From Selenomonadaceae bacterium (lineage in GTDB: Bacteria > Bacillota > Negativicutes > Selenomonadales > Selenomonadaceae): 64,000 nt of DNA. A program made the translations under genes and the position numbers. Below are positions 49,241-58,913 of this stretch, one piece after another. The number at the start of each line of letters is the position of its first letter. Within the stretch, counting starts at the first letter, position 1. Under the pieces are notes generated by a model that did no database searches, was not told the DNA's origin, and worked only from the letters and a program-made list of their open reading frames with translations. The stretch lies in assembly GCA_017614505.1 (NCBI GenBank), contig JAGABT010000001.1:64515-128514 (forward strand). The letters run 5' to 3'.

Positions 49241-52200
49241 TCAGCAGACACGTACATTTTCCGCGCCGAGGAATTTCCTAAGCTCGCCGATAAATTTTTC
49301 GCTGTCAGAAATTTTCAAGTCATGGTGTTTCCACTTGCCGGAAACTTGAACATGCACAACGCCAGTGCCAGGATTTTTTTCAAGAATTTTGCGCAGGGTT
49401 GCGAGAGGAATTTCAGGCGGCACCGTCAGATAAATTTCGGGAACGTAGTCGCGCGCGCTGAAAATGTTGTCCGCCAGAATCTGAACTCTGTCATTGGAAA
49501 TATCGACGCGCCCGTTAATCACCAGAACTTCGTCGACGCGCAGAAAATCCGCGCACTTATTGAAAATCTGCGCGAAAACCGTAACGCGGACGCTGGCTGT
49601 AAAATCTTCGAGCACGAGAAACGCCATCATGCCGCCGGTTTTAGTCGTGACCTGCCGGAGGCTGGTAACAATCCCGCCGACCTTAACGCGCTTGCCATTT
49701 TGAAAGTCGCCGCGCTTAACTTTTTCAATCTGAATCAGCCCAGAAAGTTTGCTGGCAAATTCGTCAAGCGGGTGTCCGCTCATGTAAAAGCCGAGCGCGT
49801 CCTTCTCGCCGTTGAGAATTTCGATACGCGGCGCCTCAGGAATTTCTGGGACGGCGCTGGGAATTTCCATTTCGCCGAACAGGTTAATCTGTCCGCTGGC
49901 AATTTCTTTCTGCCTGGCAGTGCCGGCGGTGATAGCCGAATCGACCGACGCCAGAAGCGCCGTCCTGCGCGAATCTATGCTGTCGAAGGCGCCGCTCTTT
50001 ATCAGATTTTCCAGCGCGCGTTTGTTGAAATTTTTCCAGTCAATCCGCTGACAGAAATCTACCAGCGAAGTAAAATTCCCGCCGCGCTCCCGCACTTCGA
50101 CGACGCCAGCCATACTTTCTTCGCCCAGATTTTTTATCGCCGAAAGCGCAAACCGAATTGCGCCGCCCTCAACTTCAAAGTGAACGCCGCTCGAATTTAT
50201 ATCCGGCGGCAGAATTTCTATGCCCATGTTCCGCGCAAGCTCCACGTAGCCGCCGACCCTGTCCGAATCCATGACGCTTGAAAGCATTGCCGCCATAAAT
50301 TCCGCCGGAAAATGCGCCTTCAGATACGCCGTCTGCCACGCGATTAGCGCATAAGCCGCCGAGTGCGATTTGTTGAACCCGTAGTCCGCGAAATGCATCA
50401 GCAGCTCGAAGATTCGTACCGCCAGCGATTTTTCTACGCCATTCGCCTCGCAGCCCGCTAAGAAATTTTCCCGCTGAGCCAGCAGTATCTCGGCCTTTTT
50501 CTTACCCATCGCCCGCCGCAGCAAATCCGCCTGCCCAAGCGTAAAACCCGCCAGCGCCTGCACGATTTGCATGACCTGTTCCTGATACAAAATCACGCCG
50601 AACGTTTCGCGCAGAATCGGCTCAAGTTTCGGGTGCAGGTACTGCGGCTTTTTTAATCCGTGCCGCCCCGCTATGAAGTCTTCCACCATTCCGCTCCCAA
50701 GCGGTCCAGGGCGGTACAGCGCGACCGTCGGGATTAAATCCGCGAAACCTTCCGGCTTCAAATCTTTGACCAGCTTCGTCATGCCCGCCGACTCCATTTG
50801 GAAAACCGCGCCGGTATCGCCGTCCGAGAGCATTTGCGCCGTGAGTCTGTCGCGCAGCGGGATTTTTCCAATGTCAACCTTCACGCCGCGAATTTTTTTG
50901 ATATTTTCAATGGTTTCATTGATAATCGTGAGCGTCCGCAAGCCGAGAAAATCCATTTTCAGCAAGCCGAGTTCCTCGATTTTATCCTTGTCGTACTGCG
51001 TGACGAGCATTCCGTTGGAAAGTTGAACCGGCACGTGGTCAGTCAGCGGCAGCTTTGAAATGACGATACCGGCGGCGTGCGTCGAGGCATGGCGCGGTAA
51101 ACCTTCCAGCCGCCGCGCAAAATCTATCACGCGTTTAGACGCCGGATTATTTTCGTATTCATTTTTAAAATCCCGCGAAGTCTGCAGCGCCCTGTCGAGA
51201 GTAATTTTCAGCTCATTGGGAATCATGGCGACGATACGCGAGCCCTCGGCGTAGGGAACGTTCAGCGCGCGTACAACGTCACGAATCGCCGCCTTAGCCG
51301 CCATCGTCCCGAAAGTCACAATCTGCGCGACGTGATCCGCGCCGTAAAAATTCTTGACGTACTCGATAACTTCTTCGCGGCGAATGTAGCAAAAGTCAAT
51401 GTCGATATCGGGCATGGTGACGCGTTCGGGATTGAGGAAGCGCTCAAAAAGCAGGTTAAATTCCAGCGGGTCGAGCTCGGTAATTCCCAGAATGTAGGCG
51501 ACGATACTGCCGGCGGCACTGCCGCGCCCAGGTCCAACGGCGATACCCTTTTTCTTCGCGAAATCGATAAAGTTCCAGACGATAAGGAAATAACCGGCGT
51601 AGCCCATTTTCTGAATCACGTCGAGTTCGTAGTTGAGCCGCGTGAGAATTTCGTCGGTGAAAAGTGCGTAGCGGTCGCTGAGCTTTTCCCAGCAGAGTTT
51701 GCGAAGGTATTCGTCATCGCTGGAAAATTTTTTCGGCAGAGGAAATTCCGGCAGCTGGAGTTTACCGAACTCAAAGCTGACGTTGCAGCGTTCGGCGATT
51801 TTCAGCGTATTATCGCAGGCTTCGGGAATATCTTCAAACAGCGCGCGCATTTCAGCCGGAGACTTCAGAAAGTAATCGTCGGAAGGAAAGCGCAGACGTT
51901 TCGTATCGTCGACAGTTTTATTAAGCTGAATGCAAAGCAGCAGGTCCTGAAATTCGCTGTCTTCGCGGCGGACGTAGTGGCAGTCGTTGGTAGCGACGAG
52001 CCCAAGGTTGAGTTCGCGGGAAATTTTTATGAGGGCGTCACGCACAGTTTTTTCCTCGTCAAGCCCGTGGTTCTGCACTTCGAGAAAAAAGTTTTCCCGC
52101 CCGAAAATTTCGGCGTATTCCTTAGCCAGTTCGAGGGCGCGCGGAAAATCGTTAGCCAGAATCGCGCGGGGAATTTCTCCAATGACGCAGGCACTCAGAG

Positions 52201-52606
52201 CGATTAAGCCTTCGTGGTATTCGCGCAGGAGTTCCTTATCGACGCGCGGCTTGTAGTAGAAACCCTCGGTGGCGGCGGCGGAAACGAGCTTGACGAGATT
52301 TTTGTAGCCGGTGTTATTTTCGGCAAGGAGAATCAGGTGGAAATATTTTTCGCCGTTGACTTCCGCGCGAAATTTTCTGGAAGTCGGCGCCACGTAGACT
52401 TCACAGCCGATAATCGGCTTGACGCCGCGTTCCAGCGCCGCCTTGTAAAAATCGATGACGCCGTACATATTGCCGTGGTCGGTGATAGCCAGCGCGTTCA
52501 TGCCGAGGTTTTTTGTCTGGTCGAGAACATCGGTAATGCGCGAGGCGCCGTCCAGTAGGCTGTATTCGGTGTGGCTGTGCAGGTGGACGAAATTTTTTTC
52601 AGTCAT
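49241..52606 (-). CDS. dnaE: DNA polymerase III alpha subunit (DnaE)
   Basis: 1121 residues: PHP domain (FVHLHSHTEYSLLDGASRI, GNMYGVIDFYKAA), palm with catalytic acids in MPDIDIDFCYIRREEVIEYV and VGPGRGSAAGSIVAYIL, fingers GFADLIPTVALYRPGPLGSGM, helix-hairpin-helix and OB domain (KVGGIVTSLRQVTTKTGGMMAFLVLED). Full length for the DnaE type; in Firmicutes it works beside PolC. GGGGGAGG lies upstream of the ATG. It follows the RNase J gene by 21 bases. Confidence 0.96.
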   Translation of the reverse strand: MTEKNFVHLHSHTEYSLLDGASRITDVLDQTKNLGMNALAITDHGNMYGVIDFYKAALERGVKPIIGCEVYVAPTSRKFRAEVNGEKYFHLILLAENNTGYKNLVKLVSAAATEGFYYKPRVDKELLREYHEGLIALSACVIGEIPRAILANDFPRALELAKEYAEIFGRENFFLEVQNHGLDEEKTVRDALIKISRELNLGLVATNDCHYVRREDSEFQDLLLCIQLNKTVDDTKRLRFPSDDYFLKSPAEMRALFEDIPEACDNTLKIAERCNVSFEFGKLQLPEFPLPKKFSSDDEYLRKLCWEKLSDRYALFTDEILTRLNYELDVIQKMGYAGYFLIVWNFIDFAKKKGIAVGPGRGSAAGSIVAYILGITELDPLEFNLLFERFLNPERVTMPDIDIDFCYIRREEVIEYVKNFYGADHVAQIVTFGTMAAKAAIRDVVRALNVPYAEGSRIVAMIPNELKITLDRALQTSRDFKNEYENNPASKRVIDFARRLEGLPRHASTHAAGIVISKLPLTDHVPVQLSNGMLVTQYDKDKIEELGLLKMDFLGLRTLTIINETIENIKKIRGVKVDIGKIPLRDRLTAQMLSDGDTGAVFQMESAGMTKLVKDLKPEGFADLIPTVALYRPGPLGSGMVEDFIAGRHGLKKPQYLHPKLEPILRETFGVILYQEQVMQIVQALAGFTLGQADLLRRAMGKKKAEILLAQRENFLAGCEANGVEKSLAVRIFELLMHFADYGFNKSHSAAYALIAWQTAYLKAHFPAEFMAAMLSSVMDSDRVGGYVELARNMGIEILPPDINSSGVHFEVEGGAIRFALSAIKNLGEESMAGVVEVRERGGNFTSLVDFCQRIDWKNFNKRALENLIKSGAFDSIDSRRTALLASVDSAITAGTARQKEIASGQINLFGEMEIPSAVPEIPEAPRIEILNGEKDALGFYMSGHPLDEFASKLSGLIQIEKVKRGDFQNGKRVKVGGIVTSLRQVTTKTGGMMAFLVLEDFTASVRVTVFAQIFNKCADFLRVDEVLVINGRVDISNDRVQILADNIFSARDYVPEIYLTVPPEIPLATLRKILEKNPGTGVVHVQVSGKWKHHDLKISDSEKFIGELRKFLGAENVRVC

Positions 52607-52627
52607 AGCGCCTCCCCCAAAATTTTA

Positions 52628-54301
52628 TCAGACCTCCATGATAATCGGCAGAATCATTGGGCGGCGGCGCGTCTGGTCGAACAGGAACTGCGCCAGCGCG
52701 TCCTTGACCTGAATTTTCATCGTTGACCAGTCGGAAATTTTTTCTTCAGCGCAGCGCCGCAGCGCCTGCATAACCCTTGCCTTCGCCTCGTCCATAAGTT
52801 CCTCGGATTCGCGGACGTAGACGAAGCCGCGCGAAACAATATCGGGACCGGCAACGATTCTGTTAGTTTCGCGGTTCATTGTGACGACGACGATTAAAAT
52901 TCCGTCCTGAGAAAGCTGGCGGCGGTCGCGCAGAACGATATTGCCAACGTCGCCCACGCCCAGACCGTCAACCATGACGACACCCCAGTTAATCCTGCCG
53001 ACGACCTTGCCGCGCTCCCTGGTGAACTCAAAGACGTAGCCGTTTTCGCCAACCAGAATATGGTCGCGCGCCATACCGAGTTCCTCCGCAAGTTTTGCGT
53101 GCGCGAAAAGGTGATGAAGTTCGCCGTGGACGGGAATGAAAAATTTGGGCTTAATCAGATTGTGCATGAGTTTAAGTTCTTCGCGCGAGGCGTGGCCGGA
53201 AACGTGAATGCCGTCGCTGCGGCTGTAAATGACGTTGGCGCCGAGCCGTAGAAGATTGTCTATGGTCTTAGCGACAACTTTTTCATTGCCTGGAATTGGC
53301 GTTGCGGAAATTATCACGGTATCGCCCTGAACAATGTCAACCTGCCGGTGGTCGCTCATAGCCATGCGCGTCAGCGCGCTCATAGGCTCGCCTTGACTGC
53401 CGGTCGTGATTATAACGACGCGGTTGGCGGGATAGTTCACAATTTCTTCAATGTCGATAATGACGCCTTCGGGCGCGTGAATGTAGCCCAGCTCCAGCGA
53501 AATGTTCACGACGTTGACCATGCTCCGTCCGAGAATCGCGACGCGGCGCCGGTACTTAACGGCGGTATCGATAACCTGCTGAATGCGGTGAACGTTCGAG
53601 GAAAAAGTTGCGACGATAATTCTGCCTGGCGCGTTTTGAAATTCGCGGTTGAACGCAAGCCCGACAGTTTTTTCACTGGGCGTATGCCCTTCCTTTTCGG
53701 AATTGGTAGAATCCGCCAGCATAACCAGCACGCCTTTAGTTCCCAAATCCGCGAGGCGGCGGAAGTCCGTCATTTTGCCGTCAACCGGCGTGTAGTCGAA
53801 TTTGAAATCGCCGGTGTGCACGACCATTCCGACAGGCGTTTTAATCGACAGCGCGATAGAATCTGGGATTGAGTGATTGACGCGGATAAATCCGACGCTG
53901 AAGCAGCCGAGCATTACAATTTCGCCTGGCGTAACCGCACGCAAATTTCCAGAGTCGACGCCGTTTTCTTTAAGGCTCCCTTCCAAAATTCCCAGCGTCA
54001 GTTTCGTACCGTACACCGGCACCGAAAGTTTTTTCAGAATGTACGGCAACGCTCCAATGTGGTCTTCGTGTCCGTGCGTCAGAATTATCGCTTTCAGGCA
54101 CTGCTCGTTTTCCAGCACGTAGGTAATGTCGGGAATGACTAAATCGACGCCGAGCATTTCGTTTTCTGGAAACATCAAGCCCGAATCGATTATGATCATT
54201 TCGTCGCCGCAGCGGATAACCGTCATGTTTTTTCCGATTTCGCCAAGTCCGCCCAGCGGGATTATCTGCAGTTTCTGTTCCGGTTTCAGTTCATTTTTCA
54301 A
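52628..54301 (-). CDS. rnj: Ribonuclease J
   Basis: 557 residues of the metallo-beta-lactamase/beta-CASP family: LTHGHEDHIGALP zinc motif, GMVVHTGDFKFDYTP, beta-CASP TTGSQGEPMSALTRMA, and HVSGHASREELKLMHNLIKPKFFIPVHGE. It is a 5' exonuclease and endonuclease of mRNA turnover in Firmicutes. The start is TTG at 54301 with GAGGTAGG about nine bases upstream; no in-frame ATG is near. Upstream 54302-54494 holds only the divergent promoter region; I see no further gene there. Confidence 0.94.
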   Translation of the reverse strand: MKNELKPEQKLQIIPLGGLGEIGKNMTVIRCGDEMIIIDSGLMFPENEMLGVDLVIPDITYVLENEQCLKAIILTHGHEDHIGALPYILKKLSVPVYGTKLTLGILEGSLKENGVDSGNLRAVTPGEIVMLGCFSVGFIRVNHSIPDSIALSIKTPVGMVVHTGDFKFDYTPVDGKMTDFRRLADLGTKGVLVMLADSTNSEKEGHTPSEKTVGLAFNREFQNAPGRIIVATFSSNVHRIQQVIDTAVKYRRRVAILGRSMVNVVNISLELGYIHAPEGVIIDIEEIVNYPANRVVIITTGSQGEPMSALTRMAMSDHRQVDIVQGDTVIISATPIPGNEKVVAKTIDNLLRLGANVIYSRSDGIHVSGHASREELKLMHNLIKPKFFIPVHGELHHLFAHAKLAEELGMARDHILVGENGYVFEFTRERGKVVGRINWGVVMVDGLGVGDVGNIVLRDRRQLSQDGILIVVVTMNRETNRIVAGPDIVSRGFVYVRESEELMDEAKARVMQALRRCAEEKISDWSTMKIQVKDALAQFLFDQTRRRPMILPIIMEV

Positions 54302-54494
54302 AATAACCTACCTCATTTCGATTTTTCAATAAAATTACCTCCTGAGTTTTCAATCAAAAAAAATTCCGTCCGAACACTCATTGCACATGCATTTTAACAT
54401 TTCAGCCGCGCCATTGCAATTTAAATTTGCGCTTGAAGGATTTTACTAATAGCCCGCGAAATTTCCAATTACGATTAGTTATGGAGGTAATTCT

Positions 54495-55295
54495 ATGGTG
54501 AAATTGGTAGCGGTCGACGTTGACGGCACGTTCATGCGCGACGATTACACTTTTGACGTGGCGCGCTTTGAAAAAATTCTGGCGCGTATGAAAAAATCCG
54601 GCTGCAACTTCGTCGTGGCGAGCGGCAACCAGTATTATCAGCTGCGCGGGATTTTCGCCAAATACGGCGATGAAATTTCCTTTATCTCTGACAACGGCGC
54701 TTACGTCGAGGCGCGCGGCGAGCTGATTTTTGCTGCGGATATTCCTAAGGCGGCGGTGAATTTTGCCGTGGACGTTTGCAGGGAAATTCCAGGCGTCGGA
54801 AATTTTATGTGCGGCGTCAAAAGCGCGTACTGCGAGCGCGGCACCGTTCCCGAAGATATTTTCAATTTCATGCGCAAGTACATGCCGCGAATGGAGCTGG
54901 TGGACGACTTCAAAGCCGTTGACGACCAGATTTTAAAATTCGCGCTGCTGGTTCCTGAAACTGAAACTTATCGGTACTACGAAATTCTGCGCGAAAAGCT
55001 CGGCGATACGCTCACGGCTACAACCAGCGGGCACGGCTCGATTGATTTGATAATTCCTGGCTTGCACAAGGCGTCTGGGATTAAGCGGCTCGTCGAACGT
55101 TTTGGAATTGCGCCGGAGGAATGCGCGGCGTTCGGCGACAGCGGCAACGATATTGAAATGCTGCGCTACTGCGGCGAAAGCTACGCCATGGCTAACGCGG
55201 CGGAAAATGTCAGGGCGGCGGCGAAATATATTTGCCCCGCGAACAACGAAGACGGCGTTTTGGTGACGCTTGATAAAATTTTTGGAGGCGACTAA
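54495..55295 (+). CDS. Cof-type HAD-superfamily phosphatase
   Basis: 266 residues: motif I VDVDGTFMRDDYTF, motif II VVASGNQYYQL, motif III Lys region near SGIKRLVERFG, motif IV AFGDSGNDIEMLRYCG, plus a C2B-type cap. Cof-type enzymes dephosphorylate sugar phosphates and cofactors such as FMN or PLP. TATGGAGG precedes the ATG. It is the first gene of a three-gene unit with the next two genes. Confidence 0.9.
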   Translation: MVKLVAVDVDGTFMRDDYTFDVARFEKILARMKKSGCNFVVASGNQYYQLRGIFAKYGDEISFISDNGAYVEARGELIFAADIPKAAVNFAVDVCREIPGVGNFMCGVKSAYCERGTVPEDIFNFMRKYMPRMELVDDFKAVDDQILKFALLVPETETYRYYEILREKLGDTLTATTSGHGSIDLIIPGLHKASGIKRLVERFGIAPEECAAFGDSGNDIEMLRYCGESYAMANAAENVRAAAKYICPANNEDGVLVTLDKIFGGD

Positions 55296-55868
55296 ATGAA
55301 AATCGATTTGACTTACGTTTTGACGAATGGAAAAATTGCCAAAATGCGCGGCGGCAATTACAAAGGGCTGGTCAGTTTAGGACACATGGGGACGCACTTC
55401 GACGTTATGGATAAAATTTTTTCGCTGGACTATTCCGAACTGCGCGGAGTTGCCTTCGACGTCAGCCACATTTCAGACCGCGACGTTGAAATTTCCGACA
55501 TTGACGCTGAAAAAGTCCGCGCGGACGATTTCGTTTTATTCTACACCGGCACGATTGAGCGCTATGAATACGCCAGCGACGATTATTCCAAAAACTTCCC
55601 GCAGATTTCCTGGGGGCTGATAAAAAATCTGGTCGAGCGCAAGGTTAAAATTATCGGCGTCGATACGCGCGGCTTGCGCAAGGGCGGAGAACATCCGAAG
55701 GCTGACCAGTTTTGCGCGGACAATAACGTTTTCGTCGTGGAAAATCTGGTGAACCTCGGCAAAATCTGCGGCGCGGAAAATCTGACGATTCATACGTACC
55801 CGATGAACATTCGCGGTTTTACCGGCATTCCGACGCGCGTCGTTGCGGAAATTCAGGAGGCGGTTTGA
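55296..55868 (+). CDS. Cyclase-family (kynurenine formamidase-like) hydrolase
   Basis: 190 residues with the metal motif GHMGTHFDVMDK (His30, His34, Asp36), and GVDTRGLRKGGEHPKADQF, ENLVNLGKICG and IRGFTGIPTRVVAEI. The PF04199 cyclase family includes arylformamidases and isatin hydrolases. The start follows the preceding stop directly, and the next gene starts one base after its stop. Lacking other tryptophan degradation genes, its substrate is uncertain. Confidence 0.87.
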   Translation: MKIDLTYVLTNGKIAKMRGGNYKGLVSLGHMGTHFDVMDKIFSLDYSELRGVAFDVSHISDRDVEISDIDAEKVRADDFVLFYTGTIERYEYASDDYSKNFPQISWGLIKNLVERKVKIIGVDTRGLRKGGEHPKADQFCADNNVFVVENLVNLGKICGAENLTIHTYPMNIRGFTGIPTRVVAEIQEAV

Positions 55869-56522
55869 ATGAAACGCGGAGCAATTTTTGATATGGACGG
55901 CACGCTGGTTGACACTGAAAAATTTTTCCGAGACGCGTGGATAGAAACGGCGGACGCATTTGGCGTTGAGCGGAAGCCGGAACTTGCAGCGGCAATGAGC
56001 GGCTCACAGCGCGCGGTAATGCCGGAAATTTTGCACAGGTTCCACCCGACCGTTGACGCGGAGAAATATATCGAAATGGTCTACGCGCGGGTTGACGAGC
56101 GCCGCGAAACGGAACTTGAACTAAAATCCGGCGCGCGCGAAATTCTCGAATACTTCAGCGCGAATAAAATTCCAATGGCGGTGGCAAGCAGTTCCAAAGC
56201 GGCGGTCGTCGAGAAAAATCTGACGCGCGTCGACATAAAAAAATATTTCAGCGCAATTATCGGCGGCGATGAAGTTTCCGTCGGCAAGCCCGCGCCGGAT
56301 ATTTTCCTTAAGGCGGCGGAAATGATTGACGTACCGGCGGAGGAATGTTACATTTTCGAGGACAGTTTCAACGGGCTCCGCGCGGCGGCGGCTGCTAAGG
56401 GCGCGGCGATTTTCGTTATCGACTGCGTTCAGCCAACCGAAGAAATTCGCGCGCTAAGTTCCGGCGGCGTTTACGAAAATTTGCACGACGCACTGACATC
56501 GATTCGGCAGGGGGATATTTAA
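55869..56522 (+). CDS. HAD-IA phosphatase / phosphoglucomutase-like
   Basis: 217 residues: motif I AIFDMDGTLVDTEKFFRDAW, motif II AVASSSKAAVVEKNL, Lys in GKPAPDIFLKAAEMI, motif IV EDSFNGLRAAAAAK. It matches the beta-phosphoglucomutase/HAD-IA subfamily with a helical cap; mutase and phosphatase activity cannot be separated from sequence alone. It directly follows the cyclase-family gene. Confidence 0.9.
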   Translation: MKRGAIFDMDGTLVDTEKFFRDAWIETADAFGVERKPELAAAMSGSQRAVMPEILHRFHPTVDAEKYIEMVYARVDERRETELELKSGAREILEYFSANKIPMAVASSSKAAVVEKNLTRVDIKKYFSAIIGGDEVSVGKPAPDIFLKAAEMIDVPAEECYIFEDSFNGLRAAAAAKGAAIFVIDCVQPTEEIRALSSGGVYENLHDALTSIRQGDI

Positions 56523-56580
56523 CCGCGAAGCAGAATAATCTTACCGATTTACACACCACTAAAACAACTGGAGTGATAAA

Positions 56581-57456
56581 ATGCCTTCGTATGCCCATGA
56601 CGTTAAAAATGAGCTGGCGCGCAAGTTCGATGAAGACCCCGAATGCCAGCGCGCTGAACTCGCTGCGATTTTCAAAGTCGGCTCTATTATCAGCGAAGAC
56701 CGAATGGATTTTTCCACGGCGAACGCTGCAGTTGCAAGGAAAGTCATTACGCTGCTGAAAAGGCTCTACCCCGACGCGACTAAGGAAGTCGCCGCCGTCC
56801 GTACCAAGCGCCTCACTCGAACAATGCGCTACGCTGTCCGGCTTTTTCTGACAGGTCACACCGAAAATTTTTTCAGCGGGCTCGATTCAGCGGATATTAT
56901 CCGCCGCACGCGCTACAAAATTTCCTACCTGCGCGGCGCATTTCTGGCTGGAGGCACCGTCAACCGACCCGAAGCTCAGTACTACCTCGAAATTATGTCG
57001 CTGAATAAGTCGGCGTCGGATTTCGTCAGGAGAATTTTCGCGCAGCTGGAGTTCAATACCTCGGCGCGCGTCCGCAATAACGATTTCGTCGTCCACATGA
57101 GCGAGGCGGATTCAATCTGGGAATTTCTGGGAATGGTTGGCGCGGAAGAGGGCGTCGACCGATTTGAAAGCGCGCGAAATATGAAGGAAGTCCGCGCCAA
57201 CGTCAACCGAATCACCAACTGCGAAATAGCGAACCTCAACAAGGCTATCGACGCCGCCCAGCGCCAGCTCGCCGATATTCGCCTGGTTATCAAAAATAAT
57301 GTTAAAGTCAGCGACGAGCTCCGGCAGGCAATGGATATTCGTCTGAAATACCCCGAATGTACCGTCGGGCAGCTCGCGGAAAAAATTTTTATCACGCGTC
57401 CAGGTCTGATGTACCGCTTTAAAATCATTCATAAGCTGGCGGAAAAATTTCGGTAA
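56581..57456 (+). CDS. whiA: WhiA-type DNA-binding protein
   Basis: 291 residues: SYAHDVKNELAR at the N-terminus, LAGLIDADG-like domain (YLRGAFLAGGTVNRPEAQYYLEI, FNTSARVRNNDFVVHMSEADSI) and a C-terminal HTH (ANVNRITNCEIANLNKAIDAA, YPECTVGQLAEKIFITRPGLMYRFKII). WhiA is a transcription factor linked to sporulation in actinomycetes and cell division in Firmicutes. Its usual partners rapZ and yvcK are absent here. GGAG lies before the ATG. Convergent with chrA, three bases apart. Confidence 0.94.
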   Translation: MPSYAHDVKNELARKFDEDPECQRAELAAIFKVGSIISEDRMDFSTANAAVARKVITLLKRLYPDATKEVAAVRTKRLTRTMRYAVRLFLTGHTENFFSGLDSADIIRRTRYKISYLRGAFLAGGTVNRPEAQYYLEIMSLNKSASDFVRRIFAQLEFNTSARVRNNDFVVHMSEADSIWEFLGMVGAEEGVDRFESARNMKEVRANVNRITNCEIANLNKAIDAAQRQLADIRLVIKNNVKVSDELRQAMDIRLKYPECTVGQLAEKIFITRPGLMYRFKIIHKLAEKFR

Positions 57457-57459
57457 CAG

Positions 57460-58023
57460 TCAGCTGTACTTTTTGTCGCGCAGGAGGAAAAATCCAATCA
57501 CGCCGTCAATCGCAACCAGCGCCATTAAATTCGCGTCGAAGAACACGTTGGCTACGAAAGTCCCGACGATTATCACCAGCGGCAGGATTAATTTTTTCTC
57601 GCACTGCTTTTTCAGCAAATCGATTGCCACGCTCAGCAAAAGCGCCGTCGCTCCGCACTGCATTCCCTTGAGCGCCAGCTGAACTTTTTCGTTCGTGGCG
57701 ATTAAGTCGTAAAACGTGGCGACGACCGTGATTATAATCAGCGGCGGCAGGATTGTGGCGAACATTCCAGTCAGCGCGCCGAGGACGCCCGCCATTCTGT
57801 AGCCCAGCATTATCGCCGTGTTCACCGCCATGATTCCTGGCGTCGACTGCGCGATTGCTACCATGTTCAGCGTTTCCTCGTCGCTAATCCAGTGATATTC
57901 GTCGACGTACTTCGCCTTGAGCAGCGGGATTATAATATAGCCGCCGCCGACGGTGAACGCGCTGACGATGAACGTAGACTTGAACAGCTTCCAGTAAAAA
58001 TTTGCGTCAATTTTGGGTTCCAT
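57460..58023 (-). CDS. Half-size chromate transporter (ChrA) family protein
   Basis: 187 residues, five to six membrane segments, with the ChrA motifs TVGGGYIIIPLLKAKYVDEYHWISDEE, AIAQSTPGIMAVNTAIMLGYR and FATILPPLIIITVV. Short ChrA proteins are generally encoded as adjacent pairs that work together; no partner gene adjoins here, since the flanking genes are whiA and a ROK kinase. It exports chromate or imports a related anion in characterised homologues; true substrate here is unknown. Confidence 0.88.
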   Translation of the reverse strand: MEPKIDANFYWKLFKSTFIVSAFTVGGGYIIIPLLKAKYVDEYHWISDEETLNMVAIAQSTPGIMAVNTAIMLGYRMAGVLGALTGMFATILPPLIIITVVATFYDLIATNEKVQLALKGMQCGATALLLSVAIDLLKKQCEKKLILPLVIIVGTFVANVFFDANLMALVAIDGVIGFFLLRDKKYS

Positions 58024-58047
58024 AAAAACACCTCTGGAGATGATAAT

Positions 58048-58908
58048 TTGAAAATTTTAGCCATCGACATTGGCGGGACTTTCATAAAATCCGCCGTCAT
58101 GAACGAGCAAGTTAAATTCCTCAGTCGCAGTAAAATTCCTACCCCGACGGGCAGTCGCGCAGATTTTTTCAACACAATCGCGGAAATTTTCAGCGGTACC
58201 GGCGCCGAGGGAATTGCGCTGTCAATGCCTGGGATAATCGACGCTGAGCGCGGCGTCTGTCTCAAGAGCAACGCTTTCCCCTACAACAACGGCGTGAACG
58301 TCGCGCAGGTTGTCGAGAAAATTTGCGGCGTGCGGGCAACGGTCGAGAACGATGCGAATTGCGCGGCGCTGGCTGAGGCGGGCAGCGGCAGTCTTACCGA
58401 CGTTGACGACGGTTTTGTCATGATTTTCGGTACGTCGATTGGCAGCGCGTTTGTCCGCAAGGGAGACATTCATCGCGGCAGGAATAATCTGGCGGGCGAA
58501 GTGGCGTTTACCTTTCAGGACGGCAAACTGTTTCAGGATTTTTGCAGTGTACCGGCTTTGCTCAAAGACTACGCGCAGGCTCGGAATTTGTCAATCGAAA
58601 ATCTTAGCGGCAAGGACTTTTTCAGGGCGGTCGGCAGAAAAGAAAACGACGCGCTCGCCTGCCTCGACAGGTTCACGCGCCGAATTGCGGTTCAGATTTT
58701 TAACGTCCAGATGTTGCTCGATCCAGAAAAATTTGCGATCGGCGGCGGTATCAGCGCGCAGGCAAGTTTCATTGAATCAATCCGCGCGAATCTCGATAAA
58801 GTTTACGCCGCCTGCCCGATAGAGTTCCCACGCGTCGCAGTCGTACCCTGCAAGTTTTTAAATGATGCGAATTTGATTGGCGCGCTGTTCCGCTGGATTA
58901 AGGCTTAA
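58048..58908 (+). CDS. ROK-family sugar kinase lacking the usual zinc motif
   Basis: 286 residues from TTG 58048 with GGAG eight bases upstream; the frame extends to 57892 over the divergent chrA promoter. The ATP site is LAIDIGGTFIKSAVMNE, the substrate/catalytic loop VENDANCAALAEAGSGS, and FGTSIGSAFVRKGDIHRGRNNLAGEV. The ROK zinc signature (C-x-C-G-x2-G-C-x-E) expected after this is replaced by LFQDFCSVPALLKDYA. Probably a glucokinase or N-acylsugar kinase; substrate unclear. Repeat copy D follows its stop. Confidence 0.86.
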   Translation: MKILAIDIGGTFIKSAVMNEQVKFLSRSKIPTPTGSRADFFNTIAEIFSGTGAEGIALSMPGIIDAERGVCLKSNAFPYNNGVNVAQVVEKICGVRATVENDANCAALAEAGSGSLTDVDDGFVMIFGTSIGSAFVRKGDIHRGRNNLAGEVAFTFQDGKLFQDFCSVPALLKDYAQARNLSIENLSGKDFFRAVGRKENDALACLDRFTRRIAVQIFNVQMLLDPEKFAIGGGISAQASFIESIRANLDKVYAACPIEFPRVAVVPCKFLNDANLIGALFRWIKA

Positions 58909-58913
58909 TTTAA

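Noticed and set aside
49118..50281. 387-codon plus-strand open frame
   Set aside because: Begins inside repeat copy C and runs antisense to dnaE; its N-terminal peptide FFASVSFFKRNA recurs only because the repeat does.
57892..58047. N-terminal extension of the ROK kinase to 57892
   Set aside because: It would overlap the divergent chrA start region; TTG 58048 has a good ribosome-binding site and begins the ATP-binding motif as in homologues.
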